The notes under the pieces were generated by a model that did not search any database, was not told where the DNA came from, and saw only the letters and a program-made list of their open reading frames with translations. Both the position numbers and the translations under genes were made by a program. 64,000 nucleotides of DNA from contig JAYRTJ010000004.1 of NCBI GenBank assembly GCA_041919675.1, positions 1 to 64,000 on the forward strand. Direction: 5' to 3'. Within the stretch, counting starts at the first letter, position 1, and each line of letters starts with the position of its first letter. Below, in pieces: positions 34,293 to 42,803 of the stretch. The DNA is from SHVO01 sp041919675. GTDB taxonomy: Bacteria > Pseudomonadota > Alphaproteobacteria > Rhodospirillales > Rhodospirillaceae.

Positions 34293-34922
34293 CTACGCCG
34301 CTTCGGTTTGCGACCGCCTGAACCCGCGGAATCGGGCGAGGCTTTCGGCGCGTTCCAGCGCCCGGTCGAGAGCCGCCATGGTTTTTGCGAGGTCGGCGCT
34401 GTCGTCGTCGATCCAGGCCTTGAGGGCGCAGGCGAGCACCATTTTGAGGCCCTGGATGCGGGCATAACCGAATAGACCGTCCGGCGAGACGCCGGCCGCA
34501 GCCAGCATCATCGCCGCGCTCCGGTCGGCACGGCACAGCGCGACGCCAACGGCCGGCGGATCGAAACGCGCGCCCGTGACGACGGCGCGCATGCCGTTAC
34601 GGTTCGCATTCATCGCGTCGAACCTCTTCATGGCGATTTCAAAAAGGCGGTCGCGCACGCTGTCCGCGTCATCGCGCGCGGTCAGTCCTGTCAGCATGCG
34701 CGCATCGAGCCGGTCGAAGATCTTCGCGACAAGATGCGCGCGCGTCGGCGCGGCCAGGAGCACAGTCGCAAGCGGGAGGCCGGCGCGCACGGCCACGGCG
34801 GACATGGAAACATTGCGCCACCCCAGCGCCGCGGCCTCGGCGAGACCCGCGTCAACAATGCGGTCGGCGTCGGTGGTCGCGCCTTGCGGTTTTTTGGATT
34901 TGCTGCTGGGTTTTTTGGCCAC
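34293..34922 (-). CDS. COQ9/TetR-like protein
   Basis: 209 residues. After a Lys/Ser-rich start, residues about 20-65 resemble a TetR-type helix-turn-helix (DRIVDAGLAEAAALGWRNVS, MSAVAVRAGLPLATVLLAAP). The rest is helical, as in COQ9 and related alphaproteobacterial proteins, which share the TetR fold and support ubiquinone synthesis. The recognition helix is unusual for a DNA binder. It lies 18 bases downstream of proC. COQ9-like or a true TetR repressor are both possible. Confidence 0.65.
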   Translation of the reverse strand: MAKKPSSKSKKPQGATTDADRIVDAGLAEAAALGWRNVSMSAVAVRAGLPLATVLLAAPTRAHLVAKIFDRLDARMLTGLTARDDADSVRDRLFEIAMKRFDAMNANRNGMRAVVTGARFDPPAVGVALCRADRSAAMMLAAAGVSPDGLFGYARIQGLKMVLACALKAWIDDDSADLAKTMAALDRALERAESLARFRGFRRSQTEAA

Positions 34923-34940
34923 TTTGACCTCCCGCGTGAA

Positions 34941-35762
34941 CTAACCCGCCAGTTCCTTCGAGCGTTTCGCCGCCGCCGCGACGGCGCGCGCGAACAGCGG
35001 CTTCATGCCGCCGTCGGCCATCAGAACGTTCAACGCGGCCTCGGTGGTTCCACCGGGGCTGGTGACATTCTTGCGAAGAACCGCCGGATCGGTTTCTCCG
35101 GCTTCCATCAGCGCACCGGCGCCCGACACCGTGGCGCGCGCGAGTTGGGCGGCGAGATCGGGCGAAAGCCCGGCTTCGATCGCCGCGTCGCGCAGGCATT
35201 CGGTCAGCAGGAACACATAGGCCGGACCGCTGCCCGACACGGCCGTGACCGCGTCCATCTGAGCTTCATCGCCGATCCAGGTCACCTGGCCCACGGCGCT
35301 CATCAGGACTTCGCACACGCGCGCCTGGACTTCGCTGACGGTCGGCGCCGCGTATAGCACGCTGATCGCTTTGCCAACCGCCGCCGGCGTATTGGGCATC
35401 GCGCGCACCACTGCGGCTTCATCACCGAGGTGTTTGCGGAAATAAGACGTCGGCTTGCCGGCCAGCACCGACAGGTAAACCGGATGCTGCGGCGTGAAGG
35501 ACTTGTAGGTGGGGATCACCTGATCGGCCATCTGCGGCTTCACGGCGAACAGAATGACGTCCGGACGGAAGTCGCGCGGCACGTCGGTCATGTGCGGCAA
35601 TACGGTCAGTGCGCGATGATCGGAACAGGCGGTGACGCTGTCGCGCCCCGCGGGCTCGACGACGATGGCGTCAACGGGGGAGAGGCCGCGCTTGAACCAG
35701 CCGTCCAGAAGGGCGCCGCCCATCTTGCCGCAACCGACGAGGAGAATTGTGCCTTGCATGGA
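34941..35762 (-). CDS. proC: Pyrroline-5-carboxylate reductase
   Basis: 273 residues from the Met that starts MQGTILLVGCGKMGGALLDG, the family's normal N terminus; an upstream ATG at 35789 would add nine residues. It reduces pyrroline-5-carboxylate to proline with NAD(P)H. Other motifs: VILFAVKPQMADQVI, VRAMPNTPAAVGKAIS, and the C-terminal signature VSGSGPAYVFLLTECL, TVSGAGALM, LRKNVTSPGGTTEAAL. All expected motifs are intact. Confidence 0.95.
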   Translation of the reverse strand, partial: SMQGTILLVGCGKMGGALLDGWFKRGLSPVDAIVVEPAGRDSVTACSDHRALTVLPHMTDVPRDFRPDVILFAVKPQMADQVIPTYKSFTPQHPVYLSVLAGKPTSYFRKHLGDEAAVVRAMPNTPAAVGKAISVLYAAPTVSEVQARVCEVLMSAVGQVTWIGDEAQMDAVTAVSGSGPAYVFLLTECLRDAAIEAGLSPDLAAQLARATVSGAGALMEAGETDPAVLRKNVTSPGGTTEAALNVLMADGGMKPLFARAVAAAAKRSKELAG

Positions 35763-35804
35763 TGCGACGATAGCACCGGGCTCCTGCACGCAACAACCAA
35801 GGTT

Positions 35805-35926
35805 GTCATCCTTGCGCCCGCCGGGGCGCGAGGATCCAGGGGTATTCTGGTTTTACAAACAAATAGAAACTAAAACCCCAAGGACGACGCAGGGGTTAGT
35901 GCTGGCCTTACGGCGGCAAGGATAAC
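35805..35926. repeat. Dispersed palindromic repeat, family 2
   Basis: The gap between proC and the YbjN gene is bounded by near-identical inverted ends, GTCATCCTTGC (35805-35815) and GCAAGGATAAC (35916-35926). An inner hairpin GCGCCC-N3-GGGGCGC and the block CGAGGATCCAGGGGT lie inside. Related sequence (CAAGGATGAC, GACCCTGGACCCTCG) occurs at 63040-63185, with weaker traces near 24575 and 54288. No coding sequence; a small non-autonomous mobile or extragenic element is likely. Confidence 0.5.
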
Positions 35927-35938
35927 GGTGAAGCGCTG

Positions 35939-36442
35939 TTACGCCTCGCCTACCGTATCCAGGAGCGAGCTGGCGATGGCGTCTTCGGCGGTGCGGCCGC
36001 CCCAGATCACGAACTGGAAGGCCGGGTAGTAGCGTTCGCATTCGGCGACGGCGAGGTCCATGAGTTCGCTGATGAGGTCGCTGTCCAGCCGGTCCGGCAG
36101 GCGCACCGTATGGCGGAACATCGGGATGCCCTCTTCCACCCAAATGGCGAAGTGGCCCATCCAGAGGCGCTCATTGAGCTTGGCGAGCAGTTCGTAAACC
36201 TGCGCCATCAGCTTGGACTGCACCCGCATATCGAGGGCGCAGGAGAAGTGCAGGGCTTTCAGGTCTTCCGACCAGGCGAAGAACATGCCGTAGTCGCACC
36301 AGGAGCCTGGGGCTTCCACCGCCAGTTCGGTTTCGCAACGGCGATCGTGCACCCATTCCTTGCCGGCAATGAATTCTTCGATGAAATCGATGGGGTTGCT
36401 GACGCCAGCGGACTGACGGCGAAGCGTGTCTTGAGACTTCAA
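35939..36442 (-). CDS. YbjN domain-containing protein
   Basis: 167 residues from a TTG preceded by GAGGGGAGGG; an in-frame ATG at 36514 lacks such a site. The YbjN fold is seen in NPIDFIEEFI, ETELAVEAPGSWCDYGMFFA, ALHFSCALDMRV, LLAKLNERLWMGHFAIWVEE and FRHTVRLPD. Alphaproteobacteria have this protein in a conserved position beside proC, as here. The family resembles type III secretion chaperones in fold; its function is not settled. Confidence 0.85.
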   Translation of the reverse strand: MKSQDTLRRQSAGVSNPIDFIEEFIAGKEWVHDRRCETELAVEAPGSWCDYGMFFAWSEDLKALHFSCALDMRVQSKLMAQVYELLAKLNERLWMGHFAIWVEEGIPMFRHTVRLPDRLDSDLISELMDLAVAECERYYPAFQFVIWGGRTAEDAIASSLLDTVGEA

Positions 36443-36594
36443 AAGACCCTCCCCTCTACCAAAACGCGGGTCTGGACCCCGACCCATCCCCTGGGCCGAT
36501 CCCTTGCGTAACAAGGGTACAGATTCAAGATATAGTAGGAAAAAAAGGCTCGCAATACAAAATAGCGAGGAAATCCGCCGAGTCGCGTAATTCT

Positions 36595-36603
36595 TGTGGA
36601 TAA
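36595..36603 (-). promoter_or_regulatory. Perfect DnaA box
   Basis: TGTGGATAA (TTATCCACA on the minus strand) in the gap between the YbjN gene and ubiK. A single box, so it may titrate DnaA or have a local regulatory role, or be chance. Confidence 0.25.
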
Positions 36604-36655
36604 GTCAAATGTGAGAGTCGGCGCAGTGCTTTACGCGCATTGAGCGCGCCGCGAT

Positions 36656-36904
36656 TTACGTCGCGCGCTTGCTCTCGAGTTCCGCGACACGCGCGGCCAG
36701 ACGTTCCTGCTCGGCGCGCGCCTCCGCGGCCATCGCGCGCACCACATCGAACTCTTCACGGCGCACATATCCGCCGTCGGCCATCACGCGTTCGAGCCGG
36801 TCGCGAATCATCGCTTCGATCTCCTGCTTCAGGCCCGACAGCGCGCTCAAAGCGCCGCCCGACAGACGCGCGAGATCATCGATAATACGATTTTGCGATT
36901 GCAT
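36656..36904 (-). CDS. ubiK: Ubiquinone biosynthesis accessory factor UbiK family
   Basis: 82 residues from the Met at 36904, a short protein of the BMFP/UbiK (YqiC) type: an amphipathic N-terminal helix (NRIIDDLARLSGGALSALSG), then IEAMIRDRLERVMA, and a C-terminal coiled coil with heptads (AMAAEARAEQERLAARVAEL). The trimeric coiled coil organises the Ubi complex or membrane contact in other bacteria. It is divergent from hldD, 76 bases away. Confidence 0.85.
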   Translation of the reverse strand: MQSQNRIIDDLARLSGGALSALSGLKQEIEAMIRDRLERVMADGGYVRREEFDVVRAMAAEARAEQERLAARVAELESKRAT

Positions 36905-36980
36905 CCGAGGCTCTCCATGGACTTGCTTGTCCTTAATATCGTCTCGGGTTTCACGCGGCGCAACCCTATATAGTGTGATC

Positions 36981-37961
36981 ATGTACATCGTCACCGGCGG
37001 CGCCGGCTTCATCGGTTCGAATCTTGTCGCGGTTCTCGAGGAACGCGGCCTCGGTCCTGTCACCGTGGTCGATCGCTGCGAGAACGATCACAAGACGCGC
37101 AACCTCGCCAAACGCAAAGCGCAGCGCGTTCCGCCGGAGTTCCTCACGAATCATCTGGCGGAACTCAAAGGCGAGATCAAAGGCGTGTTTCACCTCGGCG
37201 CGCTGACATCGACGACCGAACGCGATGTCGCGAAGTTGACGGAAGTGAACGTACATCTCAGTCAGGATCTATGGAAATGGTGCGCCAAACATGGCGTTCC
37301 CTTCATCTATGCGTCCTCGGCCGCGACTTACGGCGACGGCAAGGCCGGCTTCAAGGATGACGACAGCCTCTCAGGTCTTGCGCATTTGCATCCGCTCAAT
37401 CCCTACGGCGACAGCAAACATGCCTTCGATCTGTGGGTCGCCGAACAGGTCGCGAAGCGCGAGCCCGCGCCGCCGCGCTGGGCGGGCGTGAAGTTCTTCA
37501 ACGTCTATGGCCCGAATGAATTCCACAAAGGATCGCAGGCCAGTCTGGTGCCGCAGGTTTATGCCAAGGCAGCCAGGGGTGAAGCCTATCCCCTGTTCCG
37601 CTCGCATAATCCGGCCTATGCCGACGGCGGCCAGATGCGCGATTTCATTTTTGTGCAAGACTGCTGCGACGTGATGCTGTGGCTGTACGAACTCGGCCCC
37701 GCGAACGGGATTTTCAATCTCGGCACCGGCAAGGCGCGGTCCTTCATCGACCTCGCCGGCGCCGTTTACCGGGCCTTGGGGCGCGAACCTGTGATCGCCT
37801 GGCGCGATACGCCCGCAGACATCCGCGATCAATACCAGTATTTTACCGAAGCGCGCATGGACCGCCTGCGCGGCCTGGGTTACACGGCACCATTCACGTC
37901 CCTTGAAGACGGCGTCGCGAAAACCGTGAAGATCTTGTCGCAAGACGTTCCGTATCGTTGA
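36981..37961 (+). CDS. hldD: ADP-glyceromanno-heptose 6-epimerase
   Basis: 326 residues from ATG 36981, where the Rossmann strand begins (MYIVTGGAGFIGSNLVAVLE). It converts ADP-D-glycero-manno-heptose to the L form for lipopolysaccharide core. Catalytic Tyr-Lys is in NPYGDSKHAFDLW. FFNVYGPNEFHKGSQASLV and MRDFIFVQDCCDVMLWL are typical of HldD. No ribosome site is visible, and TATATAGTG lies just before the ATG, so a leaderless message is possible. Other heptose genes are absent from the window. Confidence 0.88.
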   Translation: MYIVTGGAGFIGSNLVAVLEERGLGPVTVVDRCENDHKTRNLAKRKAQRVPPEFLTNHLAELKGEIKGVFHLGALTSTTERDVAKLTEVNVHLSQDLWKWCAKHGVPFIYASSAATYGDGKAGFKDDDSLSGLAHLHPLNPYGDSKHAFDLWVAEQVAKREPAPPRWAGVKFFNVYGPNEFHKGSQASLVPQVYAKAARGEAYPLFRSHNPAYADGGQMRDFIFVQDCCDVMLWLYELGPANGIFNLGTGKARSFIDLAGAVYRALGREPVIAWRDTPADIRDQYQYFTEARMDRLRGLGYTAPFTSLEDGVAKTVKILSQDVPYR

Positions 37962-37976
37962 GAAAAAGAGAAACAA

Positions 37977-38022
37977 AAAACGACCCCTCCCTTTCCCTCC
38001 CCTTTCAGGAGAGGGAAAAGTA
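37977..38022. repeat. Dispersed palindromic repeat, family 1, copy B
   Basis: Hairpin TTTCCCTC / GAGGGAAA around CCCTTTCAGGA, preceded by AAAAAACGACCCC. It matches the element at 13936-13985 along most of its length. It lies between hldD and lgt and may also slow read-through from hldD. Confidence 0.6.
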
Positions 38023-38072
38023 AGAGCCGGCTTTCTGTTTTATTCCTCCCCCTCCAGACCGACGACGTAAAA

Positions 38073-38885
38073 ATGTTCGCCATCGCCTTTCCCGCCATCG
38101 ACCCGATTTTGTTCCAGATCGGGCCCATCGCCATCCGCTGGTATGCGCTGGCGTATATCGCCGGTCTGTTCGCGGGCGTCTGGTACATCCGCTGGCAGGT
38201 GAAGTTCCCGCCGGCCCTGATGACGAAGGAACAGGTGGACGACCTCTTCCTGTGGATCCTCGGCGGCGTGATCTTAGGGGGACGCTTGGGCTACGTGCTG
38301 TTCTATAAGCCGGGCGAGTATCTCAGCGACCCCGTCTCGATCTTCAAAACCTGGCAGGGCGGCATGTCGTTCCACGGCGGCCTTGTCGGCGTCATCATCG
38401 CGATCCTGCTGTTCGCGCGGCACGCCAAGGTGAGCAAGTGGTACGTGGGCGATCACATCGCCTGCGCGGTCCCCATCGGTCTCGGTTTGGGGCGCTTGGC
38501 CAACTTCATCAACGGCGAACTGTGGGGCCGCCCGGCGCCGGATGTGCCCTGGGCCATGGTCTTCCCGGGCGCCGGCGATGTACCGCGGCATCCCAGCCAG
38601 CTTTATCAGGCCTTCCTGGAAGGCCTCGTGTTGTTCGTGATCGTCAATCTCCTGTGGCGCAATGAAGAGATCCGCCGCCGCCCCGGCATCATCTGCGGCG
38701 CCTTCCTGATCGGCTACGGGGTCTTCCGCATCATCGGTGAAACCTTCCGCGAGCCGGACAACTTTATCGGCTTCCTCGCCGGCGGCACCACCATGGGCCA
38801 ATGGCTGTGCATCCCCATGATCCTGTTCGGCGCCTATAGCATCTGGCGCGCGCGCCGCGCCGGACCCGCCCGCGCGACAAAATGA
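38073..38885 (+). CDS. lgt: Prolipoprotein diacylglyceryl transferase
   Basis: 270 residues with about seven membrane helices. It transfers diacylglycerol from phosphatidylglycerol to the lipobox Cys of prolipoproteins. The signature is intact: GGMSFHGGLVGVIIA, LGLGRLANFINGELWGRP and PRHPSQLYQAFLEG. First gene of an operon with 4-base overlaps (lgt, MidA-like, pgeF, lipoprotein). The last product is itself a lipoprotein and so a client. Confidence 0.96.
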   Translation: MFAIAFPAIDPILFQIGPIAIRWYALAYIAGLFAGVWYIRWQVKFPPALMTKEQVDDLFLWILGGVILGGRLGYVLFYKPGEYLSDPVSIFKTWQGGMSFHGGLVGVIIAILLFARHAKVSKWYVGDHIACAVPIGLGLGRLANFINGELWGRPAPDVPWAMVFPGAGDVPRHPSQLYQAFLEGLVLFVIVNLLWRNEEIRRRPGIICGAFLIGYGVFRIIGETFREPDNFIGFLAGGTTMGQWLCIPMILFGAYSIWRARRAGPARATK

Positions 38886-39955
38886 GCCTCGCCGAGACCC
38901 TGATCGAGCGCATCCGGCGCGAAGGGCCGATCTCGGTCGCCGACTATATCGAGGCCTGCGCGAACGCCTACTACGCCACGGGCGAAGTGTTCGGCGCGCG
39001 CGGCGATTTCATCACCGCGCCCGAGATCAGCCAGGCGTTTGGCGAGATTGTCGGTTTATGGTGCGCGGTCACCTGGCAGGCGCTCGGCGCGCCGAAGACG
39101 TTCCGTCTCATTGAATGCGGCCCCGGTCGCGGCACACTCATGGCCGATGCTTTACGCGCGGCTTCGCGCGTGCCGGGTTTCGCCGACGCCGCGCGCATCC
39201 ATCTCGTCGAGCGCAGTCCAAAACTGCGCGAGAAACAACGCACGGCGCTGAAAGGCGCGCTCGTCACTTGGCACGACGACATCGAAGACGTCCCGGCGGG
39301 CCTCGCTATCGTCATTGCCAACGAATTCCTGGACGCGCTGCCGATCCGTCAGTGGGAAAAGACCGAGCGCGGCTGGATCGAGCGCGCGGTGAATGCCGCC
39401 GCGGACGGCACATTGCATTTCACACTGGGAAAGGCGCGCGATCTCGACATCCCCCTCACCATGTCCGCCGATGCGGCACCTGGGGCGATCTTCGAAACCT
39501 CGCCCGCGACTCTCGATTGGACGCGCCGGCTCGCCGCGCGGCTCACGGAACACGGCGGCGCTGCCCTCGTGATCGACTACGGCCATACCAAGACCGCCGT
39601 CGGCGATACGCTGCAGGCGGTGAAGGCGCACCGTTATCACAGCCCGCTCGCCGATCCCGGTGAAGCGGACCTCACCGCCCATGTGGATTTTGAAGCCGTG
39701 GCCACCGCGGCGCGCGAGATGGGCGCGAAGGTCTTCGGCCCCACGCCGCAAGGCGCCTGGCTCACCCGCCTCGGCATCACCGTGCGCGGCACCCAGCTTG
39801 CCGCCGGGAAGGATGAGGTCCAGGCGAAGGAGATTCGCGGCGCCGTTCAGCGCCTGATCGCGCCGGAGGGCATGGGGCTTCTCTTCAAGGTCCTCGCCTT
39901 CACAAATCCCGCTCTGGAAGCCTGCGAAGGTTTCGGCGAGGATGCCTCATCATGA
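38882..39955 (+). CDS. SAM-dependent methyltransferase of the COG1565/MidA (NDUFAF7) family
   Basis: 357 residues. The family methylates an Arg of a complex I subunit in mitochondria; the bacterial role is less clear. Motifs: ISVADYIEACANAYYATGEV, GDFITAPEISQAFGEIVGLW, IECGPGRGTLMADALR (SAM loop), VIANEFLDALPI and LVIDYGHTK. Overlaps lgt and pgeF by four bases each. The lgt-MidA-pgeF order is conserved in many alphaproteobacteria. Confidence 0.93.
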   Translation: MSLAETLIERIRREGPISVADYIEACANAYYATGEVFGARGDFITAPEISQAFGEIVGLWCAVTWQALGAPKTFRLIECGPGRGTLMADALRAASRVPGFADAARIHLVERSPKLREKQRTALKGALVTWHDDIEDVPAGLAIVIANEFLDALPIRQWEKTERGWIERAVNAAADGTLHFTLGKARDLDIPLTMSADAAPGAIFETSPATLDWTRRLAARLTEHGGAALVIDYGHTKTAVGDTLQAVKAHRYHSPLADPGEADLTAHVDFEAVATAAREMGAKVFGPTPQGAWLTRLGITVRGTQLAAGKDEVQAKEIRGAVQRLIAPEGMGLLFKVLAFTNPALEACEGFGEDASS

Positions 39956-40734
39956 CCAAAATCGATCCCGCCTTCGCGATTCAGACCTCCGCGCTCACGC
40001 TGCCCGGGGTCACGCACGGTTTTTTCACCCGCAAGGGCGGCGTCTCGACCGGGCTTTACGAATCGAACAACGTTGCCTTCAGCGCCGCCGACGATGCGGC
40101 TCATGTCACCGAGAACCGCGCGCGCGCGGCGCAGCGCCTTGGGCTGAGCGGTCTTGTCACCCTCAATCAAAAGCACACACCGGAAGTGATCGAAGTCGAT
40201 GAGCCGTGGGCGCGCGATAACACGCCCATCGCCGATGCCATGGTGACGAAACGCCGCGGCCTCGCACTCGGCATCCTGACCGCCGACTGCGCGCCGGTCC
40301 TGTTCGCCGACGCCGAAGCCGGCGTGATCGGGGCGGCGCACGCCGGTTGGCGCGGCGCCTTCGACGGCGTGATCGGAAATACGGTCGAGGCCATGGAAGA
40401 GCTTGGCGCTCATGCCGAGCGCATCGTGGCCGTCATCGGCCCCTGCATCACGCAGGCTTCCTATGAAATCGGCGCTGAGTTCGTTGAACGCTTCGTCGAG
40501 ATGGACGCCGCGTTGCGGCGCTTCTTCGGGCCGTCGCCCAAGGCCGGGCATGCGCATTTCAATCTGCCCGCGTTTGTCGCGCACCTCGCCACCGTGGCGG
40601 GCGTCTGTACGGTGCACATCGAGGGCAGCGACACCTGTACGCTGCAAGACCGCTTCTTCAGCTACCGGCGCTCGACCTTGCGCAAGGAATCCGACTACGG
40701 CCGGCAACTGTCGGCGATCGGGCTCGCGCCGTGA
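39952..40734 (+). CDS. pgeF: Peptidoglycan editing factor PgeF (laccase-domain protein)
   Basis: 260 residues of the YfiH/DUF152 family. PgeF removes wrongly added L-Ser from peptidoglycan precursors in E. coli. Metal/active-site pattern present: GVTHGFFTRKGGVSTGLYES, LNQKHTPEV (His), LTADCAPVLFAD (Cys), AHAGWRGAFDGVIGNTVE (His) and GPCITQASYEIG. Translationally coupled to the genes on both sides. Confidence 0.93.
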   Translation: MTKIDPAFAIQTSALTLPGVTHGFFTRKGGVSTGLYESNNVAFSAADDAAHVTENRARAAQRLGLSGLVTLNQKHTPEVIEVDEPWARDNTPIADAMVTKRRGLALGILTADCAPVLFADAEAGVIGAAHAGWRGAFDGVIGNTVEAMEELGAHAERIVAVIGPCITQASYEIGAEFVERFVEMDAALRRFFGPSPKAGHAHFNLPAFVAHLATVAGVCTVHIEGSDTCTLQDRFFSYRRSTLRKESDYGRQLSAIGLAP

Positions 40735-41606
40735 TTCGCCTGCTTGCCGCACTGTCGATGATCCTGGCGCTCGCCGCCTGCGGTGAAGTGGGGCGACCGT
40801 TCCTGGGCGCGCCGCAGGCCACCGCCAACAATCCCCTGATCGACATCCCCACGGCCGTCGGCATCGCTGTGGTGCCGGTGCGCGGATTGCCCGACACCCT
40901 GAACATGGCGATCTCGCGCGCGACCGCCGAGCGCCTTCAGGCCCTGGAAATCCCGGCCGAAGCCGTGCCGGCCAACGCCGGCCTCGGCTTTACCCTGGAA
41001 GGCACCGCCGAAACCGCCGCGCCCTCGACCGCGGGCCATACCGTCAGCATCTTCTGGGTGCTGAAATCGCGCCGCGGCGCGGTCACCGGCACGCACCGCC
41101 AGAATGTGCTGATCCCCGACGACGCCTGGCAGAAGGGCGATGGTCCCACCACCACACTGATCGGCGGCGAGGCCGCTAAGGCCATCGCCGCGCTTCTGGG
41201 GGCGGACACGCCCGTGGCCGCCTCGGCCGGCGCGAAGCCCGCCGTCCAACTGCCGACCGTGTCCGTGAAGGCAGTGGAAGGCGCGCCCGGCGACGGCCGC
41301 GAATCCTTGCGCCTCGCGGTGATCCAGATCCTCAACGAACAAGGTGTGCGGCGCGACGACGTGATGCCGGACATCACGCTCACATGCACCATGAACAGCA
41401 AGCCGGCCACCGACGGGCTTCAGCAGGTCGAGATCGTCTGGCAGGCCAAGACCAAAGACGGGGCCGACCTCGGCACCATGCGTCTCGACAATACGATCCC
41501 CAACGGCGCTCTCGACGGACCGTGGGGCCCGACCGCCTTCGCCATCGCCGACGCCGCCCGCGCCGACCTGATGCGGCTCATTACTTCCGGTCCCGCCGGA
41601 AAGTAG
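40731..41606 (+). CDS. Unidentified lipoprotein
   Basis: 291 residues from a GTG overlapping the pgeF stop. Lipoprotein signal MIRLLAALSMILALAAC with lipobox LAAC, so Cys17 should be lipidated by the Lgt encoded three genes upstream. Two repeated-looking halves of mixed sequence follow; residues about 35-135 and 175-285 are each alpha/beta-like (GIAVVPVRGLPDTLNMAISR, LRLAVIQILNEQGVRRDDV). I do not recognise the family, but the gene keeps this place after pgeF in several alphaproteobacteria as far as I recall. Confidence 0.75.
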   Translation: MIRLLAALSMILALAACGEVGRPFLGAPQATANNPLIDIPTAVGIAVVPVRGLPDTLNMAISRATAERLQALEIPAEAVPANAGLGFTLEGTAETAAPSTAGHTVSIFWVLKSRRGAVTGTHRQNVLIPDDAWQKGDGPTTTLIGGEAAKAIAALLGADTPVAASAGAKPAVQLPTVSVKAVEGAPGDGRESLRLAVIQILNEQGVRRDDVMPDITLTCTMNSKPATDGLQQVEIVWQAKTKDGADLGTMRLDNTIPNGALDGPWGPTAFAIADAARADLMRLITSGPAGK

Positions 41607-41760
41607 CGGGCGGCAAATAATCCACAGAGTCCACAGGCTCTTAGCCTCTTCACGCGGACTCGCGAAGTCGCGGTTTACAGTCCCATGACAGGTTGATACT
41701 TTCCGCGCGCCTGTGGGGGGACGCAGGTTCCGGCTTGGGCGCCACGGGGCAAAGCAGCAC

Positions 41761-42693
41761 ATGAAAATTCTGGCGGGAAACAGCAACAAACCGGTGGCCG
41801 AGGCCATCGCATCTTGTTTGAAGCTGCAATTGACGAACGCCAGCGTGAAACGCTTCTCCGATATGGAGATCTTCGTGGAGATCCACGAGAACGTCCGCGG
41901 CGAGGACGTGTTCGTGATCCAGTCGACGTCCTACCCCGCCAACGACAACCTCATGGAACTCCTGATCACGCTGGACGCCCTGCGCCGCGCTTCCGCGCGC
42001 AGAGTCACGGCCGTGATCCCGTATTTCGGCTATGCCCGCCAGGACCGTAAGACCGGCGGGCGCACGCCCATCACCGCCAAGCTGGTGGCGAACCTCCTGA
42101 CCCAGGCCGGTGCGGCCCGCGTGCTGTCGCTCGACCTGCACTCCGGTCAGATCCAGGGCTTCTTCGATATCCCGGTGGACAACCTGTTCTCGGCGCCCGT
42201 GTTCACGAACGACATCGTGGAACACTACAAGGGCCAGGATCTCGTCATCGTGTCCCCGGACGTCGGCGGCGTCGTGCGCGCGCGCGCCATCGCCAAACGC
42301 ATCCATGCCGACCTCGCCATCATCGACAAACGCCGCGAACGCGCGGGCGTGTCGGAAGTGATGAACATCATCGGCGACATCAAGGGCCGCGGCTGCATCC
42401 TGGTCGACGATATCGTCGACTCTGCCGGCACGCTGTGTAACGCCGCCAAGGCGCTGATGGACGCCGGCGCGAAGTCGGTTTCCGCCTATGTTACCCACGG
42501 CGTGCTCTCGGGCGGCGCCGTCGGCCGCGTCACCGCCTCGCCGCTCAAGGAACTGGTGATCACCGACAGCATCCAGGCCACCGAAGCGGTCCGCCTGGCC
42601 GACAACATCCGCCAGTTGTCCATCGCTCCCCTTTTGGGCGAAGCCATCAAGCGCATCAGCCAGGAAGCCTCGGTTTCCAGCCTGTTCGAATAG
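41761..42693 (+). CDS. prs: Ribose-phosphate pyrophosphokinase
   Basis: 310 residues from ATG 41761 (MKILAGNSNKPVAEAIASCL); an upstream in-frame start would add 16 residues not found in the family. It makes PRPP from ribose 5-phosphate and ATP. Motifs: FSDMEIFVEIHENVRGEDVF, YFGYARQDRK, LDLHSGQIQGFFDIPVDNL, and the PRPP loop CILVDDIVDSAGTL. PRPP is used by NadC, also in this window. A weak terminator follows. Confidence 0.96.
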   Translation: MKILAGNSNKPVAEAIASCLKLQLTNASVKRFSDMEIFVEIHENVRGEDVFVIQSTSYPANDNLMELLITLDALRRASARRVTAVIPYFGYARQDRKTGGRTPITAKLVANLLTQAGAARVLSLDLHSGQIQGFFDIPVDNLFSAPVFTNDIVEHYKGQDLVIVSPDVGGVVRARAIAKRIHADLAIIDKRRERAGVSEVMNIIGDIKGRGCILVDDIVDSAGTLCNAAKALMDAGAKSVSAYVTHGVLSGGAVGRVTASPLKELVITDSIQATEAVRLADNIRQLSIAPLLGEAIKRISQEASVSSLFE

Positions 42694-42703
42694 GTTTTGG
42701 TGC

Positions 42704-42724
42704 GTAGGCGAAGGCCTACTTTCA
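42704..42724 (+). terminator. Probable terminator after prs
   Basis: Stem GTAGGC-GAAG-GCCTAC followed by TTTCAAA, 11 bases after the prs stop. The U-run is short. Confidence 0.5.
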
Positions 42725-42803
42725 AATAACCCTAATTTTAAGTCGACAGTCCCTGCGTTTCGGGTTTCACTTGGCAACCGTTTCATTGCGACAGCGGGGC
42801 CAT

